Positions 38,141 to 48,900 of a stretch of DNA of 64,000 nucleotides are shown in pieces. The position numbers and the translations under genes are program-made. The notes beneath the pieces were generated by a model, which saw nothing but the letters and a program-made list of their open reading frames with translations, ran no database searches and was not told the DNA's origin. The stretch is taken from the NCBI GenBank assembly GCA_028564705.1, contig JAPXFQ010002814.1, positions 2,046,001 to 2,110,000 on the forward strand, in the 5' to 3' direction. The stretch's first letter is position 1. Each line of letters begins with the position of its first letter. This DNA is from Apricaphanius iberus. Lineage: Eukaryota > Chordata > Actinopteri > Cyprinodontiformes > Aphaniidae.

Positions 38141-38353
38141 GAATTCAGAGACAGAAATTTAAAAGTTGCCTCAGCATAATGTCCTACATATAGTAACGTT
38201 CAGCGTAAATGTTAAGAATTAGGGAAAAAATTATTGGATATAGATTAAAATGAACATTTGCTAAAAGTTATAGAAAGTACAACAACCATTTTTAAAGTAA
38301 AAAAAAAACTGCTACAAGCTGAACACCTATATTTTCTGAAATTCTGAAATTCT

Positions 38354-38708
38354 TTTTAACCCTGGGAAAGGTGACACTTCATCTATGAGGATATTACAGA
38401 GACCTGTGCAGGATCAGTCAAATAACACTGCACTGGTGGAGAAATTACAGAATGTTGAGCAAGATCAGTCAAATAACACTGCACTCCTGGAGAAATTAGA
38501 CAATGTTGAGCAAGATCAGTCAAATAACACTGCACTGGTGGATAAATTACAGAATGTTGAGCAAGATCAGTCAAATAACACTGCACTGGTGGAGAAATTA
38601 CAACATGTTGAACAAGATCAGTCAAATAACACTGCAATCCTGGAGAATTTAGACAATGTTGAGCAAGACCAGTCAGGTGATACTGAGAATTCAGAGACAG
38701 AAATTTAA
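38354..38708 (+). pseudogene. Orphan duplicate 1 of the butyrophilin-like last-exon tail
   Basis: Begins inside the end of the B30.2 coding sequence (TTTTTAACCCTGGGAAAGGT), reads ILQRPVQ, then five 17-residue repeats (38412-38666) and the ancestral end DQSGDTENSETEI, stop at 38706-38708. It lacks the rest of the exon, an acceptor site and a promoter. It is part of a 546-bp unit (38354-38899) repeated in tandem. Most likely a non-coding duplicate, but it stays open and could act as donor for conversion or as an alternative 3' end. Confidence 0.8.
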
Positions 38709-38899
38709 AAGTTGCCTCAGCATAATGTCCTACATATAGTAACGTTCAGCGTAAATGTTAAGAATTAGGGAAAAAATTATTGGATATAGATTAAAATGAA
38801 CATTTGCTAAAAGTTATAGAAAGTACAACAACCATTTTTAAAGTAAAAAAAAAACTGCTACAAGCTGAACACCTATATTTTCTGAAATTCTGAAATTCT

Positions 38900-39203
38900 T
38901 TTTAACCCTGGGAAAGGTGACACTTCATCTATGAGGATATTACAGAGACCTGTGCAGGATCAGTCAAATAACACTGCACTGGTGGAGAAATTACAGAATG
39001 TTGAGCAAGATCAGTCAAATAACACTGCACTCCTGGAGAAATTAGACAATGTTGAGCAAGATCAGTCAAATAACACTGCACTGGTGGATAAATTACAGAA
39101 TGTTGAGCAAGATCAGTCAAATAACACTGCACTGGTGGAGAAATTACAGATTGTTGAGCAAGATCTGTCAAGTAATGCTGAGAATTCAGAGGCAGAAAGA
39201 TGA
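38900..39203 (+). pseudogene. Orphan duplicate 2 of the butyrophilin-like last-exon tail
   Basis: A second copy of the same fragment, offset exactly 546 bp from the first (38385 versus 38931). It has four 17-residue repeats (38958-39161) and a diverged end DLSSNAENSEAER with stop at 39201-39203. The downstream sequence differs from that behind duplicate 1, so this may carry the original 3' end of the array. Confidence 0.75.
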
Positions 39204-39281
39204 AAGTTGTACAAAGAAAGAAAGGATCTGTCTTGCATAATGTCCTGCATACAGTAAAGTCCAAAGTAAAAGTTTTAAATT

Positions 39282-39300
39282 GGGGGGGGGGGGGGGGGGG
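39282..39300 (+). repeat. Uninterrupted G19 tract
   Basis: Nineteen consecutive G residues about 80 bp after the last repeat-tail duplicate. Length may be affected by assembly or polymerase slippage. Confidence 0.9.
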
Positions 39301-41600
39301 AACGACTATTGGATTTAGATCAAAATTAACATGAGTTTCCGGTTACTAAACTAATTAAAACACACTAAGCCAAAACATATTACTGACTGAACATCTACAT
39401 TGTTAGAACTTACTTAAGATCACCTTCAGTGATAAATGTTTCTAAAAAACAAAAACAAAAAACGATTCCCATTTATTGATAAACCAAATTGCTTAGCAGT
39501 AATGAATTTGTCCAAACTCACTAATGATCAGCATACGGGTGATTCACGCTAAGAGAAGAAATATCTTCTGTAATTTCTCAATCAGTTTCTTGCAATTAAT
39601 TTTAAATATCTTTCAAAACTAAAGACGGCTCCAAGCAGTTGCACTCTGATGATCCAACAAGAGAAAATGAAACATTCTGCCTAAGTAAATTTTTTGACAT
39701 TTCCCCCATTATTAATGATATATTTTTGATTAGGATAAGTGCCAGCTTCATATTCTCAATCTGCATTTCTTCAAAGTGCAGTTTAATTGTTAACAACACT
39801 GTGGCCCAATTAGTTAGTCAACCTATCATGGAAAACATGTTGGTTTCTCTGAATATGAACCTAATCCACTGGATCTATGAAGTGAAAATACAGGCCTGTA
39901 TTGTCTTTAGTACATGTATAGATTCTCTTACGTGAAGGTTTAATGGGTTCCTCTGAGTGAATAGTTAACTAGTTATAGTTAACCCGATCATCTATTTTTA
40001 GAGTAATGTTACAAGCTACTTTTATAGGTTTGGGTCTTCTGATTTCAGGACTTTGTGTGTGTCTTTGTATTATATTAGTTCTATTTTATAATTTAGAAAA
40101 GTTGACAAAATGTAAAATGCTTTTAGGAGTAGTTTTTTAAGTGGATGAATCTATATGTTGATTCTAAATGTTTTTAAATTAAACTTGAAGTCACAATTAC
40201 TTGAAATACAGTGTCTAATGTTTACCACCATTTGCCTGGATATGGACCATGCATTCAAATTAAGCTTTAAGTCTACATAAAAATACATCTTTTGATGGAT
40301 GCAACATTAATATTACAAAATGTGATTAATTACATTACATTTTATAACACAGTTATGGACTTTCTCTTGGGCTTCGCTAAAGAGAGGAAAAACAGAAGAG
40401 ACAAGGACTGAACGGATACGTTGAGGCAATAAGATTGTCCGATTGGTAAAATATGAAAGACTACAAGTAAAACATTTGTTCACATTTCAAAATACTTGTA
40501 ATACAAAAAATCAGACACTAACAGCTTTGACATTTTATTTGAAATTGTTTGATTCATATTGTTTAGGGAGGAAGTCAACATATATGGCAGGTGGACTGTA
40601 ATCTAGTTTTTTTTATTAGTTTTTTTTATCCCACGGTTTTTCCCAATATTTATCACCCCAGTGTTCCTACCTAATTCCAGTTCTGGGCATTGCTCTTCCT
40701 CTGCCCCCGATGTTGATTTATTAATAAAAATAACCACAAAACAAAAATTTTAGGTTAAAAAGTGAACATTTTCTGTCAAATTATTACAGCTTCAGTTACT
40801 GAAGCTGCACTGAAGCCTCCTTCCTGCTTGAGGAGTGAGCAGGCCCTTCTTATCACCTGACGGGGCAGGGTTTCCCCAGCTGGACATAGCGCGAGGAAGG
40901 AACATGTTATTACAGCCAGATCCTCCCCAACCCAAGTCAGCCAGGAGGAGGCAGTATATAGCTCAGAACTGGGGCATGTTTTTGTGGGAGTAGCTCACAT
41001 TAGCTACTCAAGGGAACACAGGGAGAACATGCAAACTCCACACAGGGTCCAGGTGCTGATGATATGGAGGAACAGACACACCCTCAGCGTCCCTGGCAGG
41101 AATCGAATCCAGGACCTTCTAGCTGTGAGGTGAGCTGCGCCACCAGCTGCGCAATCGTGCTCCCCTTGTAATCTAATTTTTAAAGACAGATTGGCAGAAC
41201 TTAGTAAGAAAATCATATACATCTGGCAAAAAAAAAAAAAAACATTTTCAAGATAGTATTTCATAAAATTATCTATTTTTTCAAAGACAGAGCATAATTA
41301 TCAATACCAAAGGGGGTGCTTAGCAGATAAACATCCTTGTCTCTGGTGTTAATGGGGATAGCATAGAACATCATGGATAGATCCTACATGGTAAATAACT
41401 ACTGGGATAGACACAGAGGAAGCTTTGGATTTTTGAACAATTAGGTTGGATAAATGACTTTATGGATTTAGATTCTTAAGGGACGTTTCACTTGCAAAGG
41501 TTTCAACCCTACATGTCTGACCCAGAAATGTCTGACAAACCATGAGGGATGCTAACGAAGAAACAGAATGAAATAAGAAGTGATATGAATTTAAACTAGC
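39301..41600. other. Non-coding spacer with retroelement tail
   Basis: AT-rich. 40975-41165 includes GAGAACATGCAAACTCCACA and GGAATCGAATCCAGGACCTT, a recurrent fish L2-like/SINE-like segment. No gene is supported. Confidence 0.45.
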
Positions 41601-41609
41601 AATAAACTA

Positions 41610-42430
41610 TTTATTATCCTAGTTGACCTCTTTTCTTCAATTTGCATGCTTGCCTCATAAATGCTCTATACGGCTGGTAGCACCATAAATTAGGGATGCA
41701 CTGATACCAATACTGATGTCTGGTATCGGGGACGATACCATTCAAATGTGATTGTATCTGTATCAGTTAGTTAACCGATAGTTAACCTAGAGAACTGAAG
41801 CTGTAATAATTTGACATAAAATTTGTACTTTTTAACTAAATTTTTTGTTTTGTGGTTATTTATTTATTCTTTTTTTGCATCTAATTCACCATCATTTGTT
41901 GTAACAAGCAGAGGAGATTCATTGCATTTTTCTTTTTTGTGTGGTACTCGGTAGCGGCAAGTACTCAGACCCAAGTATCAGTCTCGTATCGGTTTGAAAA
42001 AAGTGGCATCGTTGCATCCCTACCACAAATACACTGACTTGTCAGGCTGAAGGTGGGAAAAGTCCCAGTTGAACACACAAGAAACGACACATCAGCAGCT
42101 TTGATTATTACAATAATACAACTGTTTGTGTGCGACAGGTGAGGAAACAAAATCAAATGGGTGTTTTACATCAAATACTAATCTTACTTCTGAAAGTGGA
42201 ATGTCCCTTCTTCTCCCCCTAGAGTGGAAAGAAAATAAATGGATGTTTGGGCAATGAAAGCTTATGTCCAAAGCATGAGATGAAAAAAAGATTTGGCAAA
42301 CACTCAACTGTTCTTCATTTAGTCTACAGCTAGTTTCTTGTCCCAGCTACACATTGTGAGGGAACTGCATGAAAAAAAAAGAAAACTGGATGCTTTACTC
42401 TTACAAGAAAATGTTTTCTGTTAGGTACAT
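41610..42430 (+). pseudogene. Decayed third butyrophilin-like copy (IgV end plus C-like exon), split by a MITE
   Basis: Without the inserted element (41691-42022), the sequence tracks the IgV exon of copies 1 and 2: CTCTATACGGCTGGT for CTTCATACGCTGGTC, GACTTGTCAGGCTGAAGG for GATGTCAGCCTGAAGC, then CATCAGCAGCTTTGATTATT and GCGACAGGTGAGG at the exon border. The following exon is echoed by CATTTAGTCTACAGCTAGTT (copy 1 TATTCAGTCCACAGTTGGGT), TCTTGTCCCAGCT and GATGCTTTACTCTTACAAGA. Frameshifts, stops and a decayed acceptor rule out function. No leader, TM or B30.2 was found beside it. Confidence 0.65.
41691..42022. mobile_element. hAT-type MITE (TAGGGATGCA ends) inside the relic IgV exon
   Basis: 332 bp with inverted ends (TAGGGATGCACTGATACC; right complement TAGGGATGCAACGATGCC) and an imperfect 8-bp duplication, CCATAAAT (41683-41690) versus CCACAAAT (42023-42030). 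The same end sequence occurs at 50796-51457. Confidence 0.8.
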
Positions 42431-42984
42431 CCACGTAAAACCCACCATATCTATACTAAATAGCAACACTTTTCAACTGTAATCAAGTATTGGTATTCGT
42501 GTTTTTGGTTTCACACATTTGCCAGCAGAGGGAAGTAGAAGTAGTAAAACCATAGACTATATAGGCTATGAGAGTGATTGGTACTATTGGCTAAGACAGA
42601 TACACATTCAGAGCTTTGCAAACAGTAAAACTAAGAAACTGTAGTGCCATGGAAAACTGTTAATAGCCTTGAGCTATTTTATATTTATATTATATTCTCA
42701 TCATAACAGGAACTTCATAAAATCTATTTCATCAGGATTTTGATCTTAAACATGAATGTGTAAGTAAAATGATAGATTGCTTTCATCCCTTTTACCCCAA
42801 ATGGAAATCTAAAAGAGCTTTCTTCATTGTTATATTCCAAAAATGAAAATCTTGTAACTAGTTGCAATAAAAGGTCACTTAATAAAATAGAGTTGATCTT
42901 TATACAATTTAACTTCAGTATAAATTTTACACTCTACTTATTCATGCTGATTTTATATTTATTCTGAAAAACCTCAGCTGTTCT

Positions 42985-43175
42985 ATGAAGGCCTCAGAGT
43001 TTTGTTGCAGAACCAACATATGAAGGCCGTGGAGCGCAGCAGACATGTCTGGGAGAAAGTAGTGGAGAAGTTTAAAACGCAGACAGGTTCTAAAACAATA
43101 TCCAAAACTTAACATTACATTGGGAACAGTTCAATCCCCTTTTTCAAAATGGAAAGACTATGACGCAGCGGCAGA
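42985..43175 (+). mobile_element. Tc1-like transposase N-terminal fragment
   Basis: Encodes a degraded MKAVERSRHVWEKVVEKFKT, then a stretch matching ISKT...SIPFFKMERL, corresponding to the DNA-binding N-terminus of a Tc1 transposase. It has internal stops. Confidence 0.6.
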
Positions 43176-43984
43176 GCTTCTAACACATGGTTGTCTATGT
43201 GAACTGACATTATTAGAAAGCAGAACATCAGAGTCATGTCCTTCATAAACTGTCCCTTTGTGGAAGGGTGGCAAAAAAAATTAATATTTTTTTAATAGAG
43301 AGCCACAAATGGTTACAGTTTGGCAAATTTAGAAAAATATTGCTCTGATCACATCAGATTAAAATTGCACTTTCAGCCCTACATTGAGAAAATGCCAGTC
43401 GGTACACTAACTTATTGATACACTGCAGGTTTCAAGTTTTCCACTTAGAAAGAATGGATAGGTGTGTTATTTTCCATTTTAGGTACATCTTGACTATGAT
43501 ATAATCTAAAAAAAGATCCAGAAAGATCACATTGTTTGATTGAAAAAACATATTTCCATTTCTTTGCATGGAATAAATGAATGATGAAATAATCATCTTA
43601 CACGTCTTTCTTTGAAACCTGCAGAATGATGGTTTGTTTGGTTCCTGCATTTATAAAAAAATCTAAAATTCACTGCTAACACTCCTGTATTAAACTTCTA
43701 GCTTTGTAATATTCTGTGAAACTGAAAACAAAATATTCACCTAGTTGTTTTTCTTTTATCTATATCTTACTTATATCATATAACAACACAATGAAGCTGG
43801 CTGTGTTAAATTGTTATTTCTCTTTTTTTCGAAAGTCTGAGCCAACTTACCGTGGATCTTCTTTAAACCATATTTGACTCTTCAGATCTGAACAGATTTT
43901 TTTTAAACCAAAAATAGTATATGTGATATTTATTATCCTTACCTTTTTAAGTTGTCTTTCTGCAGCATAAATGGGCAAGAGGAG

Positions 43985-44200
43985 TCTGAGCAGATCATCA
44001 GAGGTACATGATGCTACTCTGCCCTATATGTTTTAGATGTCCCTCTGCTTTAACACACCTGATTAAAAATGACTGCAGCTCAGCAACAGCCTGATAATCA
44101 GCCATCAATTGAAATCTGGTCTCCTGAGACAGGGGAACACATAAAACATGCAGTGCGCCTTGAGGTCCAGGGTCGGAGAACTTTGCACTAGGATCAATAT
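43985..44200. repeat. MITE-like interspersed repeat, copy B
   Basis: Contains CTTTAACACACCTGATTAAA and GGGGAACACATAAAACATGC, the same style of inverted sequence as at 10560-10742 and 54985-55205. Confidence 0.4.
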
Positions 44201-45817
44201 GCAGCTAAAAAAAAAAAAAGGTAAATATCTAAAAGTTTATTTCAGTAACTCAAGTTAAACTTAGAGACAGAGTGACACGCTCTGTGAAACCATGATCATT
44301 AATACAGATAAAAGCTCTTTTGGCAGCAGTAAGGGCAGGTGCCAAAATGTTGTTGGAAAATGAAAACAGGTTCTCCGTAATGTTTTTCACGAGAGCCTAG
44401 GACGAATCAGGTGCCCTACAATATTTTAGAGGATGGCTGTTCTGACTTTGGACTTTACATTGGATCTCACAGAACGTCCTCCAGAACCTTGAATTCTAAC
44501 GAAAAGGCATCATTTTCTACTGAAGATTAGACTTGGAACCAGTTAACAGATGATCCTGACGTCTTTGGGCTACAAGTGGATCAACATGAGGAATGTGACA
44601 GTTTTGAAGTTCATGTCCTAGGTCAGTGGTTGGAGTCTCTTGAAGCTTTAGAACTTTAGAGACAGTTTGCACCGTTTACATTTCCTGCAAACTCTTGACA
44701 GCCTGTGGTTATCCCTGTTGCTTAGATTTTTTTTCTCCAAACTTTCCTTCCACTTAACTTTTCATTAAACTTACTTGGAAAGAGCCCTCTGTACAGCCAG
44801 TTTCTTTAGAATTGCACCTCAGTGCCCACAGTCTTACCTGATCGTCCATCCACTAACAGAACCAAATATTTCCCCAATAAAATTGAAGCCAGTAATATAA
44901 ACTTTCAGAGAAACATACGCTTCCATTATGTACACCACACTCAGCAAAATAACAGAAATAAATGCTTTAAAAAGATTATTTTTAAATAAATTACTAAAAT
45001 TACATTGTTCATGATACTGTGATTTATTTTTATGCACCTGTAGACTAAGGAGTAAAATTTTAAAACTCAGAACATTTTCCATACTTTTCCACACCTGAAA
45101 ATTGTATAAAAACAAATTCATACTTTTTAATAAATAATAATAAAAAGAAACACGTTTGCAATTTCTATATCCTTTAGCTGTTTTCACAATGTAAAATTCA
45201 CTTTACAATCCAGTTTAGGAAAACACAACAAAATGTCATACACTTTAATAAGTGCAGGTGATATTTACAGTTTATACACACAGACACACTGTCGACGTCT
45301 CTATCACAACCTCATACTTTCATAGATTAGGAACTATTTACAGCATGGATAGGTTCATATGTCGATAATATTTCTTAAAAATTATACTCGAGTGAATTCA
45401 AGTAGACGTGCCTCGACACACTAATCAATGATGGTACGTAGGTACGCAGGTAACACTTAAAACAGGTAAATCATGGTCTGGGACAATGAAGAATACTTTT
45501 TTTTTTCAACATACCGTACACATCTGTGAGCATCAAACACTTACTGTACAGATTCTCACGAGTCCATGTCGTCTTCTTTTTTCTCGCAATGCTTTACACA
45601 TTCATGTTTTGGTCAACAGCGAGCGTAAAGTGACAGAGGGCTGGCTGCTTTCTGTCAACTCCACAGATTTGTTGCTTTTTAACCACTTTCTCCCCAAATG
45701 TTCTCTACTTTTATTTTACTGACAAAGTAAGCAGGAGATAATAAAAAATGTATTCATTGTGAACCACTTCAGAGAAAATTTTATCTTCATTCCAAATGTC
45801 CTCATAGCTTAATCACT

Positions 45818-45823
45818 TTTATT
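45818..45823 (-). terminator. Candidate polyadenylation signal AATAAA
   Basis: The minus-strand AATAAA lies about 130 bp past the stop codon (45951) of the Crypton-like gene. It is the nearest canonical hexamer, but usage is unproven. Confidence 0.4.
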
Positions 45824-45950
45824 ACACTACTCCCTTATAACCCGCTGAACGTTTCGGGTTCTGCTCCTCTCCGTTTGAGCCACAGTTCGTCCTGACTGCT
45901 GGTGTTTTGTACATGATGGTCTCTGCCTTTTCCCACGGCTCTGTTTCGCT

Positions 45951-48900
45951 CTAGCTGACAGCCGCAGCACTTTCCCTCCTCCCCTGCTTCTTCAGCAGCT
46001 GGATCCGGTTGTGGACATAAAACTTGATGGCTCTCCAGTCTCGCTTGTTGCTCACCAGCAGGGGGCAGAGTTCCAGGCAGCGCTCGCAGTCCGCCTTGGC
46101 CGGGACGCGCAGGTCCAAGAGGTTCTTCTTGAGGTGCGTCTCCACCGCTACACGCTCCGCCTCGGACCAGGGTCGCTTCAGCACGCCGCGTTTTCCTGAG
46201 GGAAGGCGTAAACCAAAGCGATGAGTACGATAATCAAAACCTCTTAAGTCACAGAGCTGCCTTTGAAAAACTTACCTGATTTAACCGGAGCGGGTCTCCT
46301 TTTTTGGGCGTTGGCTACAGCTGGGCTGACAGTGGGTGGAGGTGTGGGCGCAGGTTTCTTCCGTGGGGGTCGTCCGGGTCCTTTCTTCTTCACCATCACC
46401 TCCGCCTTCTCCTTGACAACTTCTTTCTCCTCATCTGCTTCCGAATCTTCGGAAAATGAATCGCCGGAGTTGCCGGACATGACTGTTTGATGACATATGA
46501 ACGTCAGACGGCGGCAGCAGCATGAATTATTAACTCATAAAGTCAGCCTACGTTTTTAATTTAAGAAATTGCTTTGTTTGTATTAAATGACAATATGCAA
46601 ATTTTAATCTGTTGCCCCATTCCTTACCAAATGACCTCAATAAGGATTGTAACAGGTGAAAGCTGCTAAAAATAATATGGGAATGCATAATTGTCAATAC
46701 CAATAGCCTGTTGTTCAGTAACTTTAGTCTTGACACATTAATACAACGAATTCATTATAACCTTAGATTTAGGACTGGATGATATACTTATTTTATTGAT
46801 GAATAAAATATTTTGTTTAGTTTGTTTTCTTTTTCTTTTGCTCATGTACCACTTGGACTTCCATAGTCCAGATTCATGTTAGTTCCACTCAGAAACCTAC
46901 CATCTTGTTTTGCAAAGATACTTTACAGCTTGTTTAGTTGGTCTTAGAATTCAGGTCAAATCTGGGACAGGATCATTGAAATAAAAAGCACATTTTGGAA
47001 TTTTATTCGCCACTTACAATTTCGTTTTTTAAACACAATAGAAAAAATAAAATAAAATCGGATTTGGTAGAAAAAAAGGAATTTCATTTTTAAACATTAC
47101 TCGGCCCCACTTGGATGTATAATCTTAAATGTATATATAATCTGAGTCCTACTTAGATTATTCAAACAATGAATAATCTTATAAAGCTTGCTTCTCCAGT
47201 TAAAGGAGAAGTTTGGGTTTTTCAGTCTGGACCTTATTTTTTAGCAAATATTACGTTCATTTACTCAGCTAAGTTTGGAGCTACTCTGAGTCGTTCAGGA
47301 CGAGTTCATATCGAGTCACGATCAGCATATATCCATATAATGGGAGTCAGTGAGGGCAGGAGTTCGCCACCTGTAATAAGTCATTATCTGTCCCAAAATT
47401 CTTTCATGTAACCAATGTTTTGTTATTAATCGTTAGTACTACTCCCCTCAGAGTTCAAAATGTCTCGGACGTGCTTATTAGTTCTGTTCTGGGGTGATTT
47501 AGAGGCAAAAATAAACTACACTATTGCGAATACAAGGACGCCACTGCCGTGCTCCATCCCAGTTGTAGTCTGAGCAGGACTTTCACTCTTTGCTCTACGG
47601 CAATCGGCTAGTCAGAAGATGCTACTGCAGACATCAACATGGTTCAGGTTTGTGTGTTTCCAAATTGCACTAACCAAATCACTAATTGGACTAAGTTCAG
47701 CTTCTACAAGCTTCCTTTCCACAACCTACGCAGACTACAGCTGTAATAGGGGGCGGCTGCGACATAATTGAAATCCCCAGTTAGTGTAAATTGGAATCTG
47801 TTACATTAAAAGCCTGTAAAAACATCAGATATTAATACCTTAGCACCTCTGACAGATGTTCTTAACTCACAGGAGAATACCGCTAACTATTCATTACAAA
47901 ACATGGTTAAATTAAAGTTTTGGGGCAGATAACGCCTTATTACAGGCAGCTAATCTCCTGCCCTCATTGACTCCCATTATACGGACATACGCTGATCACG
48001 ACTCACTATAAACGCCTCCTGCACGGCTCCAAAGGGAATACAAACTTGTCTGGGTGAGTAAATGAACATAATATTTGCTTTTTTAAGGCTTTTCTTTCCG
48101 CCCTAACCCTGCTGTAGCCCTGCTTCTCCACGTTATCCCTGACCCGTCTGCTGTACTGTGGTCTTCATGGTCTCTAGAAAACCACAGCCTTAATAGAACA
48201 CCTGGATCTAACATTGAGATTAAACGAGAAACAGGTGGAATCCATTTAGGTATTGGGCGACTTCTGAGGACAGACAATTTAAATGTTTGTAAAAAATAAA
48301 TCAATTTAAAACCTGCAAAAACAGAAATCCTGCCTGGCTGAAAATATGTTTTGTAAAAAGACAGTTGGGTTGGAAATTAAACATCAATGCAGAACAAGGG
48401 GTGGGAAGAAAACAAAACACAAAAATGTCCTTTCTTACCGTCCAACTCGAGGCAAATGTCCTGCAAGCTCATGCCCCTGAACAGCACGCCCTCTCTCTCT
48501 CCGTAGAGGACGACGCGTCCGACTCGACTCATCAGCACCGGGTCTTGTACGATGGAGGAGCAGTTCTGCGTCACGTGGTACTCTCGCTCCAGGAAGTCCT
48601 CCAGCCGCTTGATGGCCGCTCCCTGACCCTCCCCCTCCTCCAGCAGCAGCAGCTGAGTGAGGATGGCCACCTGCCGCCGCACTCGCGTCGCCGTCAGCGC
48701 GCCAGCGTTCTTGGCGCCGCTGGCCCGAGCCAGGTTCCTCAGCAGGTCCGTGCCGCGGAGCGGGGTGGCGGGCGAGTGGTAGGGCCGGGAAAAGACGTAA
48801 GGGCTCTCTGGGTCCACGCCCACGTTGGGGCTGGTGCGGAGCAGCAGGTCTAGGCAGGAGGCGCAGTGAGGCGGGAGGATGAGGGGCTGGACGCGGCCGC

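Larger units (their letters stand above)
46483..48438. other. Intron 6 of the Crypton-like gene
   Basis: Mostly non-coding. Holds the foldback element at about 47196-48095, described separately. No additional in-phase exon is needed: exon 6 ends in phase 1 and exon 7 completes the codon. Confidence 0.6.

Noticed and set aside
44834..45187. 117-codon open frame on the minus strand
   Set aside because: AT-rich low-complexity sequence with no domain or splice context.
48365..48853. Plus-strand 162-codon open frame
   Set aside because: GC-rich shadow opposite exon 6 of the Crypton-like gene.
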